A stretch of DNA of 64,000 bases from Acanthochlamys bracteata (taxonomy: Eukaryota; Streptophyta; Magnoliopsida; Pandanales; Velloziaceae). The stretch spans positions 4,669,031-4,733,030 of the forward strand of contig CM034142.1 in assembly GCA_019914995.1 (NCBI GenBank), read 5' to 3'. Within the stretch, counting starts at the first letter, position 1; each line of letters begins with the position of its first letter. This document shows, in pieces, positions 33,673 through 48,600 of this stretch. The position numbers were made by a program, and so were the translations under genes. The notes under the pieces are model-generated. The model ran no database searches. It was not told where the DNA came from and worked only from the letters and a program-made list of their open reading frames with translations.

Positions 33673-36600
33673 GTTTGCCTGCCTTTTCGTCATTCATTAT
33701 CAGTCACTTTGCTTGTTCTGCCTTGTTCAACTTCATTATTGAGACTATTCATGCTTTTTCATAGAACCAGGCCCACAACAAGAGGTAGAGCAGCAGCAGC
33801 AGAAAGACAATGGAGAAGAAGATGAAGAGTTGCTAGACCCAGCCAAGCATTCCTTCTCCAATGCTCTCAGAGGTACAAATGGAGGAATATTAGTGTTGTG
33901 TTCTTAAAGAGAAAGTTTGAGTGATAGCTTGCTTCTCCTTTGGGTTTTCAGAATGTCAAAACAGAAGGATCACATCTAAGGCTTACCTGTCTGACAAGAA
34001 GCACCGGAGAAGGAGGACGGCCTCACTTGATGACCTTAACACACCTGCTACTGCTTCTGATGTGACATTGCTGTCTCCAAGGTTCATTCCTGGTGAACTA
34101 GCAGGCATGAGACGGGGTTCAGCTGCATCATTGCGCAGCAGATCTGATACTGTTCCAAGCCCTGGAACGCCTAATTACCAGCACAATGGGGTTGTTGGAG
34201 TGAGTTCAGTTTACCAGAAGGGCTGGAGCTCTGAACGTGTTCCATTACCGGTTAACAGCAGCAGGAGGTATGCTACTAGCACTTCTATTTTCCCTTTTGG
34301 CAATGGTCGGCCATTGCCGTCTAAATGGGAGGATGCCGAGAAGTGGATTTGTAGCCCTGTTTCTCTTGATGGGAGCGTCAGGCAAGCTGCCATTGCACCA
34401 CACCACCGGCGTCCCAAGTCAAAGAGTGGACCTTTAGGGGCTCCAGGAGGGATTGGAATTGGAGTTTCTTCGTTGTCTGCTTCGCCATTAATCTCCTGCT
34501 ATGATAGTGAAAGAGCAAATTTCACAACTGGGTCTCCTTTTCTGGCGGGAGTTCTAGTGGCAAATCGTGGAAGTTGTTGTCATGGTAGCGGTGGTAGAGC
34601 TAGCGGACAAGGTGTTGGAAGAGCCATAGATGTTGACGGTGGTAGGAGATCTTATTCTACTAGCACTGAGCCTTACGTAGTCCGGTCTGCAAGCGTTCAT
34701 GGATGGTCAGATGTGTTGCTCGAATCATCCTCCTCCTTACCTAGTTCTCAGGGTGAGTATGGACTTGGCCATACATGAAGTTATATTTACTTGTCAGGAA
34801 GGTTGCTGCTAATGATGCATACCATTTTGATTATGACATGCTCGTTCATGTGGAAAGATCTTGCATATTGCATACTTGACCTGCTGTGAACTGTTATGCA
34901 TGTGTTGTCTTATTCCCAAGTCACTTAAATCTTTGTTCTACTTTTTATATGTGGAAACTATTACTTCTAAACTTGAAATTAGCCAATGAAATATGTTTGA
35001 CGATGCTAGAGCTAGAAGTTAGGAAACATATGATGTGGTACGTAATGCTATAAACTACATGGCATCTAGCAAGGGTTTTGGCAGGCTGTGCTTATTTCCT
35101 TGAGTCTAGAGGTAGAAGTCGAACAAAACAAATTTGCTTGGTGACAAAACTAAATTGGCTTCCAACATGGTTTTGGCATGCTTGTGCTTATCTTCTTTGA
35201 TGGTTTCCTTTATGCATCTAGTAACTAGTGCAAGTGCTACTAATAAATGAAGAACATAGACTGTGGAAGGTTTACACTATAAATACATTTCATAATATTC
35301 TTTAGCGCAAAGATTATTCTCTTTGGAAACTTGAGAGCTAGCAACACAAAGTTCCATCCCTGTGAACTCTCGGTGAAGTTCACTATTGCAATGTGATTAA
35401 GTTCATATGCTTGTTAGGTAATTATGCCTTCCAAACTTCAATCTATACATAAGAGCTTCTTCATTTGGTTGTAGGCTGTACTGAAATCAGAAATGCATAT
35501 ATCGTTCCTGTTTTGTTTGATTTCGTATGGCGTATATGCTTTGTTAGGATCTTTGATGACAAGTTGATGCTGTCAGCATCCATTTTATGTGTGGTGCCTT
35601 AGAATTGGTTACAGTTCATGCGACTCTCGAGTTCCTAATGTTAGAAGATTCCTACAAAAAGTGTATGCATCTAATATATGCACAAAATCAATAAGTATCA
35701 AAGGATTTGAACTCGTATCTCAAAAAGTGGTACTCTTGTTAATACTTGCAATTAGAGTGCCAATCCATCATACATTAGAAGCCAGATGATCGTCTTATAA
35801 CAATCTCATTAATTGCTAGAGATCTCCTTCATTGTATCTTTAGGTTACATCTATGCAAGTGTAGGGGAGATACTAAAAGCAATATACAGACGAGATACTT
35901 TTTTGAAAGAGCATGCACTCATCTAGCTTATTTTAACCATTTAAATGCTTTGATAAAGTGAAAAAAAAATTATAGACCAAAGCGTTCAACATTTATTTAC
36001 ATTGTGTTTCCTTAAAATAGATCACTATTACCGCTCATCCTAGCTGCAATGATGGAGATTGCAGGTGTAGCCAAAATGCCTATGAGAAGGTCCCACAAGA
36101 ATGCCAAGTTGGCAGCTTTCTCAGTATTTTATAAATTGAAGGGTTATACAACTATTTTGAAATAGAAGAGAAAGAGTATTAGTAATAAAGGAATGAGAAT
36201 CAGATGGTAGCTATCTGAAGGACATGGTAACTACTTTAGTGATCTGTGCCGCCACCTATTATTGGATTTGCTATGTGCACATATGTTACACCCATAACAA
36301 TTGGTGAAATTTTCATTATTACAACATGCACCATTTCGAAAATTTCAAAATACACCAATTTCTTTTGAGTTTGCATGTAGTTGATGAAGCATCGATCTTG
36401 AAATTCACTAATGAAAACTTCGTCATTACTATCATCATAAAAACTAGTGGAGAAGGAACAAATATGAGTTGAGCCAATACAATATTAAGATATTCATGGT
36501 CAACATGGTCCAAAGAAGAAATTAGGGTATGCTTCAATTACAAAGAACTCTAGTTTCTCCTTCCAGATTTTAAGATCTGCCACTTCATGTATTTTAATTA

Positions 36601-39600
36601 TCACTCGAACTTCACTTCCGCTTCCATACCAAACTCCACTTCTATCAAAATTTAACTCTAAATTTCACTTTACGTGTTTCAATTACACTCCGAATTTTAC
36701 TTTCACCGAACGTCACTTCTCATCGAATTTCACTTTCACAAAACTCATTTTTCCAAAACTCACTCGCATGCAATTAAAGACGCCCTTAGTCTGTCTAGTT
36801 AGGAAGCTTAGTTAGTCGAAGACATCAACTTTAGTTAAAGGGATCAACTCAGGTGTCATTTCATTTCCCTAATGTGAAACGCTCAAAACCAGTGGATGCA
36901 AGACCTTTGTTTAGGCATTTTGGGAGTCAAAGAGTTTTAATTGAATGAGGTTAACGCAAACCATTTATGAACAAATATATATATATATCAGTCCTTTTAA
37001 ATACTAATTGTTCATTTTAAAAGCCATGTCTATATTGTAGGAGTTTCCAGCTTCACAAAGTGAGGTCGTGTTAACCTTTTGATAGAAATGAGATATAGTT
37101 ATTTACGATTAATGTTTTGAAACTTTTACTTACTTGTAACCATGTTAGGCTTCCGAAGACTACTTTTAACATATAATAGATATATTAGACTATTAAGCTA
37201 TGAAGAAGTTGACGTTCAAAAGAATATTGTAAAAATAATTGAAACCTTTGTTGAGTATTTAAATCATAAGTAGGAGTCACATATGAAACCACTAAAAAGC
37301 CTTAAATTTGTTGATCCACATAGAGGCACGACAAACACTCTACATTGAAGAAAACTATAGTTTGGGTAGAAGATAATGAAAGAGGGAAAACTTCTATAAA
37401 AAGCCTCAAAACTTTTCTTTTTGGTCCAACTTTGTCCACTACCATACTAATTCATACCAGAATTCAATCAGTTATCTTACTACTAAAGCATGGTACAAAT
37501 TCACCAAAATTACCCTCAAAAAAAAAAACCCAGTCTAGTATAACCTCAGTAATGCATAAGATGTCTCCTGCTGCATCAGCAAATTCTGTATAAAGCGACA
37601 TACCTCTGACCAAAATTTTTTTCAAAATCACAAATTTTGTTTTTTTGACTAACTGATTTGGAGGGGAAATAAACCTGAAAAAAGGTCTAAATGAGCCTAC
37701 TCAGAAGAATGATGGGCCCAGCATGGCTCTAGATCCACCTGGATAATAGGTCCTACCTTTTCTTGGGATTTCGCTTTTACAAAATTAGAACTGAAGTTAG
37801 GTAAACTATTGTTCCCCTTCTTTACGAGTGTCCCATTTGCATTGGTGATAGCTATATTTGGCAACCGATATGGGGGGCTCCATCGTACCTCTTGGTCTAG
37901 ATAGACTTATACTCCACAATGAACTTGCTGCTAGTGGCTCCTCATGATCCTCTGTATATTATTGACTGTGGGTCGTACTCACTTTCACATTTATGTTTGT
38001 CTAGCATCAATGGCTCGAATAATTTCAGAGTCTCTGTATTGATAACTGAATACATCTCCATTTGAGGTAGCAAATCCAACCAGAAGACGCTATCACTGAT
38101 AAGATGCTGTATTATGACAAGCCTATATTAAATAGCATTGTAACTGCTTACCCTCTTCTCTGCAGTCTCACCTTTCCACGATGAAGCCAAACCATGTCGC
38201 CTTCCGGAGACATGGTATCAGTCATGCCTCTCCTTGTATCTCTGCAGAATTGCTCTTCCAGTTGTTGCTAAAACCTGCCTAATGCCATCAAGTAAACATT
38301 AAGCTCTGGAAGTGTCTCTTACCTCCTTTCTTATGAATAGCACTCACTAACTCAAAGTCGAATAGGCTTTGCGGTAAGTAGCTCAAACATTCTTCTAAAG
38401 GGGCACAATGTGTAGAACTACGAATCGCTCTATTATATACAAATTGTAGATATGGTAAGCTATAATCGCTGTTTTTTCTTTGTGTCAAATAGCATCAATG
38501 ATGATCAATCTGGAAATTATTTTCTTCATACCAAAATGCTCATGTCAAGAGAAATTAGGAATGCATGAAAAAATATAATTTTTCATCACTATTGTTCGAT
38601 AGAATAGAAATGGCGGGGGCTCTTTTACAACATATTTAAAACCTTTAGGATCACATGGTAATAAAGTAATCCTGAGGACTTTTTTGCACCATAATTAGTA
38701 CTTTAGAGCTCATATGGTAATAAAGTAAATCCTGCAGACTCTTTTGCACTATAAGGAAAAATTTGGGAACAATTTGGTAATGAAGTAAACCAGGAGGAAC
38801 CTTTTGACACTTTTATGAAATCATTGAGACTCCTGGCATAATCTAGTGGCTATTCAGAATTATAAGCTAGAACAAATGCACCAAATTGCAGTTCATAACC
38901 TTTGTCTGGTTATTTTTGGTTGTTTGTCTGTAGATGGAGAATAGTGCCGAGCTTCAATTTGGTATCCATGATTACCTATAATGGCTTCTAGAAATGGACA
39001 AAAGATGGTTGTCTGGAGTAGAAATAATTGAGTTAGGAAATCCAAAGTGGATCCATGCATGTTGAACTTAGCTGCATCTTCTTCAAGAAACGTCTTTATG
39101 CTTGAATAGATGCACCATTTTACCGAAGCAGCCCTCCAATGAAATCTATGTAATAAGGGTATTGCATAGAGACACCCTTAGATGAATTAAGTTTCCAGCA
39201 ACTACAGTTTTAGTTAAAACATATCTCTTAAGGTTCAACACTAACATGGGCCTTGAAACATCACGTAGTTATAAACTACTGGTGTTCCATCCTTCATCAA
39301 GATAGTGTCATTTCATGGCCAGATGCATAAGCTTCCAACTCGAATGGAAAGCGTAGGTTTGGTAACGCCAAAACTGGAGCCTCCCTAATCATCTTCCTCG
39401 CGAACTCCTGTCAGTAGTAGATGGTGCTCTGAATCCTGCTCCCTCCTACTCCAGCTACATTTTATCGTGGGAATGATGCAAGGCAAGCTACAATTGTTGG
39501 GGTTTTTGCACTTCTGGCTAATAAAATCTTTGATTAACGTTGATCACAAGTGTAGGTTTGGTAGTTTGGCTGATCGACATCAATTCTGTACAATCAAATC

Positions 39601-42600
39601 CACTTGCCTCAACCAGGTCATTTCATTCAGCTAAAATTATTAGACCAAATCGGTTCAGCCATATCAATCCAAGTTCAACAAGATCAATTTGGTTCTATCA
39701 AACCATTCCGATCCAATTTGGTTCATTCTATTCAAAGAGATAGTTTCTATACAATTCGAGCATCCTAGTTAAGATATGTTCCATCTACATTCATTTAAGG
39801 AAAATCTAGATTTGCTTAAGGAATATTTAAAAAGGGATATTAAGGCAGTAATTGATAGGATGTTTGAGAAACAAGGTACAATTTTGGAGAGGATGGAAGC
39901 TTGTTATTTAATTTAGATGATTGCAGGTTTTGAAGAAAAAAATTGAAGATTTGAGTTTAGATGTATATAGATGTGGATCCAACAAATAGGAGAGCACTTT
40001 ATGAGCCATTAAGTTTTCATTTCTACCAAAGTATTACCTATTCAACTGACATCAATTGAGTAATTACATAATTAGTTTGGATGCATCAGAATGCATCAAT
40101 TGAGTAATTACATTTTTACCAAAGTGTTACCTATTCAAGTAGATACAGTAGATTATTTGTTAGTAATTATAGGAGTTTCTTAGTTGGAAGACTAAAACAT
40201 AGACTTGTTATTTGTACTTGATCACTTTTTGAGTTATGAATAAAGTTATGAGTTGATCGTCTGTATTTCTCTTCTTAGTTCTAGTTTCAGGCATGTTTGG
40301 TAGTGCGTTTTGGGTGCCTTTTCCAAATGTACTTCACGATAGAGCCCAAAATTTTTTTTTGGCTATACAATTTTCTTTTTTAAAATTTAGATCACATAGA
40401 TGAATTGTACCCAGAAAATTATATATGTATAATTTTATTGTGTTTTTTAAGCTTAAAAAGGTCAAGCTTGTTCCCAAAAAAGAAATCCACCAAAAGCACC
40501 TTTCATCAAAAACACTTTTTTTTAAAACGACCCCTTCTTCCTTGTTCATTTTCTCAAACTTGAATTTTGTCTACTTTTCTATCTTTTACTCCTTTGTTTG
40601 TCAACCTTGGTTTGACTATGGTTTGTGCTAGGCCAAAAAATCCTAAAATTTTCAGCCCATTAAAATGCCCACATATAAGCGTCACATCAAATACAACAAA
40701 GCTAGCAATGTAATAGAGTACCAGGAAAGAATAGAAAGAAGAGAAATTAATATAACAAAGAAAGTAGAAAACAAGCAAAGTACAATTCCAAATAAGTAGA
40801 AAACAAGATAAAGAAAAAAAGCAGAAAACTAAAGAGCTACAAAGCCAAGTGAAAATTGAGAAAAAGGTAACAAAAGCATGAAAATTAACTAGAAGGTAGA
40901 AAAAGCAACGGAGGTTAGTTAAGACAATTCATTAAACAAAGAAATTACAATATAAAGAAAGTGCAAAAAGAAAACAAAGTATGAATGGAGAGAAAAGAAA
41001 ATAAAAGGAGGATTATTAATGGAAGATAGAGAAATATACAATCAAACAGAATAAGAAGAATAGTTAAAACTATTTTAGACAGGAAAGAGAAAACAAAAAA
41101 GAAAAGATATAACATAATCATAGAGGTTGAAACATGAAACAAGAAAACATAAGAGGGAAACTTAAAGATAAATTAGAAAGGTTGGATGCCAACTATAGCT
41201 CTATAGCTTGTAGTGATGGTGTACAGAATTCTTGAATGCTGGACATTCAGAAGTTATAGAAATATTCTAGTGAGTTTATTGCCAAGGATATCGCAAATTT
41301 GGAATATGCTTTTGAGAAGAAGGCCACGGTTCAATAAGCGGTTAATCCTAGAATTGTAACTGCAAGAGGAATTAGGATCCGAATTGCTTATTTCATGTAT
41401 AAAACAATAGCGAAAGAAAGAACTCAATCTGATTCCTATAATTGTATAACACTCGTGATAAACAAACACACTGTAAAGGTGTTTAGACTGATTCTTGTAT
41501 CTACAGTAACAGGAATGGTATAGCCGTATCTTTAGTAGTGGAAGTATATGTAAAATGTGTAAGTTCATAATGAATGCAGTTTGTGATGCACAAAATTTTT
41601 GACTTAGATATTCTTTTGATGCCTTGTAGAGAGTTGTGCAATGGATGGATGTCTTTATTAATTATACTTCCCTCACTTTTAGGAATCAAACCTAGATGCA
41701 CTTATATTTTCAAATTATTTTCATTTATCATTTTAGAGGGACTTTGAATGCCTAAAAGTCTTATTTGAATACAGTTTGTTTTCCAGTGTACTCTTCTCGA
41801 AATCTTTTATTTGTTTGTTAGTTGTACTTCACTTGATTAGTATAACATTAATCTATTCTTTTAACAATTTAGTGTGTTTACATAATTGCATCTTATTGTA
41901 GGTGAGAAAATAGGTAGTGTAGAAGTTGGTACCAGAGCTTCCCCTCCAATCTTAAGAAAAGATATGGCAACACAGATGAGCCCAGAAAGAAGCTGCAATT
42001 CTTCACCAAACAGAAGACCTTCCATCTCACCTTCCATGTCGTTAGCTTGCCCTGTAGTGGAGCTAGACAACAAATTTTGCAAGTTAGAAGTTAGGGACGT
42101 CCCAGTGGACGATCGTGTCACTATGACAAGATGGTCGAAGAAAAACATTAGTCGAGGATTTGAAAAGCGTTCAACAAATCTTTTACAATGGACAAAGAAA
42201 TCAGCTGAAGCTCCATCTTGCTCTTGGGATGTTGCAGAAACACCAAAGCGCATATCAAGGTAATGTGTTTTACTTTTTAGTTCATTTTCTTCTCTAAAAA
42301 CTACTATTACAAAGAGAAACAACATTGTTTAAGACTATGAACTCAACAATCAAGATCCAAAACATAAATTAAACTATCTTTCTGGATATCCTTAATTGAC
42401 GAGAACTAGATTCTACAAACCCAAAAAATAATTCTATATAAAAGTCATCTATGTTTCAATGTCCTACACTAAAAGCAAAGTTGCACATCAAGGAGACAAA
42501 GTGTATGAAGTATTATCTTAAGGTGGATTTCTGAACACAGGTATCCTACCTCATATAAGAGTTTAGTTTATTTAGAATATCATCTTTTCAAATTTCAGCG

Positions 42601-45600
42601 GGGTATATTTGATTGCAGTAGATTGTTGATTTTTAGGGATTGTTTGGTCATTGTAGACAATCAAAAAAGGGTTGAATTATTGACTCTAATTTTTAGCACT
42701 CTCTTCTTCAAAACTCTTATCTTGTCTATCGTCTTCTCTCTCTTGCTTTTCTACATTACAGTGTCCACACACCTAGAAAGTAGGATATGCCCACAAAAGT
42801 TAGAAAGTCTAGCTTGGGTTTTAACTTAGATCAAAACTGTCAAGCAAAGTAACCAAATTAATAAAGGAAAATTCTGTTAGGGAAATTGTGATTCCTTAAC
42901 TAGCTCCCTCGAAACATAGGACTTCTTAAATAACAAAAACCAACGCAAAGATGGCAACGATTTTCTTGGTAATCATACTACACATTGATGGAGTTTCTTA
43001 AGTTGGCACTTAGTGTTACAAGTTTCCATTTCAAGAGAGGAGATCTAACTAGATCTTAACTATGTCTTTTTTAATTAAACTTGAATAACATAATATCTAA
43101 GCTTATGTCTAAGGGATGCACATTTGTTGATGTGAACATATCCATTTCATGAGAGCTCACAAGGGTAACAAATAACTTAAGATCTACTTGTCATATGAAA
43201 AGAAGCACCATAATCAATTATCCAATGAGATGATCATGAAGCCATGCAGTAGCTCAGAAAGGTACATTGGATCTTCTAGTTCAAAAACTTTGAAATTGTT
43301 GGACCTGATAGAAGTTTGGGCCATCTCGCAACATTGACTCGTGTCAGTAAGAGTGCTTAAAGTATATTAGTATTCTATAGAACCTACGACTTGTAAGAGA
43401 GAGCCCCCATCTCCTTATTCTTGGAATAGAACTCAAAACTTCATTAATTGATTATGGAAATAAGGCGTATATCTCTTTAAGTAGGCTCAACGACCTTCTG
43501 TTCTTCTATAACTATACTTATGTGATTAGGAACTAACATAACCTAAAATAAATTCTATACAAATAAAAATCCAAACTATGAAATTAGACTCTTTCTAGCT
43601 TGCCCCAGATTAGACAAACACCTTTCAATTTTAATATGTAATATCCACCAGCCTACAATTTTGATATGTAATATTCAAAAGAAGTTCTCACTTTAATACT
43701 CGAAAACCTATATCCAATAAATATGGACACCAAGTCTTGAGAGAGCTTAAAAGACTTCATTCTACTTACTATGTTGAATCTCATGGAGTATATCTTACAG
43801 AGGCTATTTACATTGCTTTATTGGTAAAAATTTTTATGGTGATTGAATCTTTGTATATAATATGCATAACCTTGCAAAACATATCAGATGTGATAGAGTT
43901 GAAGGAAATAAGCTTTGCAACTCTGATAGAATGCTTGCTTTCGTTTTTGTACAAATAAAAACAATAAACTCAGGCTCTTTACACTGTGTTGATAATAAAA
44001 TGATGTCGTATGGTCAGTGAATCTTTGCATATAGCATGTCTACCCTAAAATACTCTGTGGTGATACAACCTTGTTGGAGAAATATTCTTGGTGACTCTGT
44101 TAGAGTGCTCTTCTGTTCATTTTTGTTCTAAGTAGAAAATAATACGTTATGTAGGCTTACTTTAGGCACTAATGTTAAAGCTGGCGTGCAAAAGAAACAT
44201 AGCATAGCACAAGTGTTTGATATTGTTAAAGCATACTAATGTTCATTCTAGATAGGGCACTTTTACCGCAATCATAAAATGTAGCTCACTCTACAATTTT
44301 AGCCCAAACAAAGAGAAGCGTCGGTGATTACCACTGTCAAACTAATATTAATGGTATTTTCTACATTTCATAACTACTAATTTGAAGATAAAAAGACTTT
44401 TAATCAACTTGTTGTGCATAATGTTTATAAAGAATTTAGATTTGAATCAACACTATTCAATAAGAGTGTTAGTTGTTGGAGTAGAAGGAGACGAAGATAG
44501 TGAGGAAGCAAGCAGAAAAAGGGTAGAAGGAAAGGAAAACGAATATTCAGCCACTATACTTGACGAAATGACGAGTAAAGGGTAATAAAAATGATTCTAA
44601 GTAAAAGGAGTTACTGATTAGGTGGAAGAAATACTGTAAAGTAGAACATGCAGCTAGGTCCACAAATGTAAACCATATAGGGAATCTTATATTTTTAGTA
44701 AGTAGTTCAAATTAAGTTGGGTAAACGAATAAGGTTGGGATCGATGGTCCCTATTTTCTACTTTAGTTCTTACTCCATTTTGGAGTGCTGCCTCATGTCA
44801 TGATGATTATATACTTAACCTTTTTTTTCAAAATGTTTCGCAGACGTTTTTCACGAATGTATAAGTATGCTGTTGGGCCCTCTTTCCTGTTACCCCACAT
44901 CTCAAATATTTAGTTAGTTCTTCTCCATAATTAACAGTATAGAATAATGCTGCTGATATCAACAAAATATTAAGTATATTACTATACCTGAAGAAAAATT
45001 GAGGACAATACTTTAGAGATATCTAGCTATAAGTCAATGGGTTGGTTTTGAATATAAAAAGTTAAAAAAGAATTCAGCTTTGAATTAAGTGATTCAATCT
45101 TTTGATTATGCATATCAAGTTGTATTCCTTAATCCTATTTATTTCAAACAAACAAATGCATTAGTCTCTTCTGTCTCACTAATTTTGAGTTTTGTAAACC
45201 GTAGGATCCTATTAACGACATTATTGATCAAAGATATAGGGTGTCTTATTGCAACCTAAATTAAACTTCAAACATCATTATATCTTACTTTATCAAATAG
45301 AAGTCCTTGTAGGTTCCTTGTGCCTTGGGTATTGTGACCATGAGTATTTTGACCACTGCATCTATGCAGTTTAACTTGGTAGCATCTGAGATGGAGTAGG
45401 AATTGGGGTTGCAAACAAAGGTAAGGATAAAGATGTAAGAGGTAAGGTGAATGAGTGTAAACCACCTGAATAAACTTACACCTACTAGTCTTCCCAAGTT
45501 CAATTCTCTTCCTTTCTTAATTATGCTAGTGTTTAGGTCAAATTATACAAGCTAAAGCCAAATGGATACATTAATCAAATTCGATTTAAAAGCCAAAATA

Positions 45601-48600
45601 TCAATTGAATTTAGGTTAGTATGTCTTGTGGAGATAAATTGGTAAATTTAGAACTAAATTAGTTCCTAGGTGAAGCTAAATTACCAAATTACACTTTGAA
45701 ATGAATTCCCCTTGCACTGTTACGACAAAAGTAAACAAATTGTACTCAGGCTTTCTAACTCAACACTGATATAGTTTATTCATATGTTTAGTTGATGAAG
45801 CTATCCTCAAAAGTTTATTAGTTTAGTTGACAAATTAGATCTAGCAAGCACATAAAAATTTTGATATAATAATTGTCCTCATGTTAATTTCTTGCTAAAA
45901 AGGTAGAGTCAAATCTAAAACTGTAGAAAGCGCTATGGTAAGGTAGACTTTTGCCTCCTTTGGGATTGGATATCCTGTCCCAAGGTACAACTAGCATTCA
46001 GAAAATCTGCAAGAACCCATGCATGGGTGTGGTCCTCACTGAGATGAATTTCTACTTTACAATGAAATCTAGAAAGAATAGCAGTATGCAAGAGAAAGAC
46101 AAGAACAGAGAGCAAGAGGAGGACAGCAGGGAGATCTATATTTAAATAATTACCTTATTTTTGGCCATGTACTTAGAAAAGATATGCCCACATATATATT
46201 AGGAACACAAGATTTGGTTCGACTTAACTTACAACAGTCAAATGAAGAAAGAAGATATAACTGTATTTATATTTGAAGTCATTGTTTGTAGGTTATTTAT
46301 AAAATGTTATTTGTTAGAAATTATGCTTGTGAGGAATTCCTTTCTAGTAGGAGTTTATTATTTTGAAGTATATAAATATAGACTTGATATTTGTAATTAG
46401 GCAGTTTCTGAGATTATGGGATAAGGAAATTGCGAGTTGTTCTCGTCTAGCTTCTCTCTTGTTCTTCATCCTTACCTTAATCGGTCTATTTGTATTTTCT
46501 TTTTCTATCTATCCTACATTTTATGTAAACAATTAAATTAAATAAACAAAAAATATATGAGGGGGATTTTGAGATTTCTCCCGATAATTATATGTATTAC
46601 TCTCTAGTAGTCTTATGGCGTTTAGTAAATGTTTAGATATCATTGCAACCAAATAGTAGTATGCATTCTGATTATGTTTGATTTTGTATAATATTTCTAT
46701 AAAGAAGATATCTATTGGAAATGCGCAAGCATTTTCTCTTAGAAAGCACTGTATTTTTTGGTTATCTCAACACCCTTTATTAGCAACTAGGTGGTGGCGT
46801 GCTATGCACACGACTTATTTTATTGATATTTGTTTCTATAAATTAATATAAATTTCCGTTCTACACATTTTGTCAGCAAGAATATAAAATATCAATACGA
46901 TAAAAAGTTCAACAAACTAACGGTGTGTTTGGATTGCATAGAAATAAGGAGGAGGAAGTAGAATGAAAACAAAGGATAGGAAAGGGAGAAGAAGGAAGAA
47001 AAGGGTGTAAATATTTGATGATCTTTGGATAAATTAGCAAAGGGAAAGAAGTGTAAGAGTAAATTTTGTTTGGATTAGAAAAGTAATAGAAGAGGAAATG
47101 TGAGTAAAGGACATAAATGCTTTTTTTTGTTTATGTAAGTTTTTATAATAATTGTGTTCACTATTTTATTTGTAAATATTTTTGTCTCATAAACTCATGT
47201 AAAATTTAACTCATTTTTAAATTATTGAATAGGTGCTTGAAAAGTTTATTTTGATATGAATAGTGAATTTTGGCTCAAACAGCCATAATTTCTGTTGTAT
47301 ACAAACTCCCAGGCATTAAATTGAAGAACATATTGCACCACTACTAATCTGTTTCTTGGATTCAGTAAATTAGAATGGTGCATATCTAATACTTTTTAAC
47401 AAATTAAAAAATACATTACCAATAAAAAGAATATGCACCTAACATGATTAGTACAATACCAACCTAGGAAGTGCATTACCAACACAAAACATATGTACGT
47501 ATTAAAATTAATACAACAATAAGTTATATATTACATTACCAGCATATACAATGCACATTGAAAGATTAATACAATACCAACTTCGGAAAAAATTTACCGA
47601 TACAAAACATATCCATATTGCAAGATTAATACAATACCAAACAATTACGTAATAAAACAAGGTAATAAGGTTTTTTCTTTCATCGGTAGAATGACTAAAT
47701 TAACAAACTACTTAATTTATACTGACATGGCTCTTCTTGCCTTTCTCTCATTTTTCACCTACATTGTCCTTTTAAAAAATGCAGCTAGCTTCCTTCCAAA
47801 TACATCGACCCTTTGATAAGGCATGAAAGAATTCATTAAGTAAAAGTAGACTGTCTGCAAGAGTACTGAGAGGTAATAGGTGCTGCATCCAAATAAATTG
47901 TTTCTTTACAATAACTACAAAGAGATATAGCAACTTGTAGGTTGAAGATAATATTGCAACATAAGGCATTGAGAAAAGCATTCTGAAACAGAACCATACC
48001 TGTCAAAGCAAGCTATTGCAATACAGCATAATGCAACAAAGTTATTTTTCTCAAGTTATTATCCATATGGATTTGAGCTTTCTATCTATCTGTCTGCTGG
48101 AAGTTGTATTCTATCTGAACAATGATTAGCTATTATTGTTCCATGATAACTTGTTGAATGTTCAGATAGAACAAACAATAGCTAGTTCAATTAAGTAGTA
48201 TTCTATCCAAATGCAGAAAAATCATGAAACAAACAACAAAAAAAATTCAAAGAAACGAAGAAAGAGAAAAGAACATATCAACTACAAAATCGGAACAACA
48301 ATAATAGATAAATAAAAGTAGAACAAACACATACGGCCAAAAAATTCTAAAACAAAAAAAAATAAAAGAATGAAATCTACAAATTCGAAATCGGACACAG
48401 ATAAAAACAACTCACCTGCTTTATCTGCCAATTGAAAGAGAGAATGATTGACTGTTGCTTTCGGAACCGGAAGTAGTTTCGATAGCACTGGAGGGAGATA
48501 ATGGCGATCGGAAGCTATACTTGAGCGGTGGCGTGAAGAAAACGAGAGAAAGAAAACGAGGGCAGGATGAGGAGAAAAGAAGAAAACAAAACTTTGGCAT

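Larger units (their letters stand above)
34753..41901 (+). other. Remorin intron 3 (7149 bp)
   Basis: GTGAGT donor and TTATTGTAG acceptor. It holds a Tourist-like MITE, a minus-strand gypsy relic and an LTR-like piece. A purine-rich tract lies at 40700-41160. Between these no gene is visible. Confidence 0.88.

Noticed and set aside
33921..33951. Met at 33921 as remorin start
   Set aside because: It lies in intron 2 before a good acceptor (GGTTTTCAG). The upstream exons join in phase and give the conserved-looking RECQNRR.
39540..39745. Open frame of 67 residues with repeated GGTTC-like words
   Set aside because: Short imperfect AT-rich simple repeats in an intron; no protein feature.
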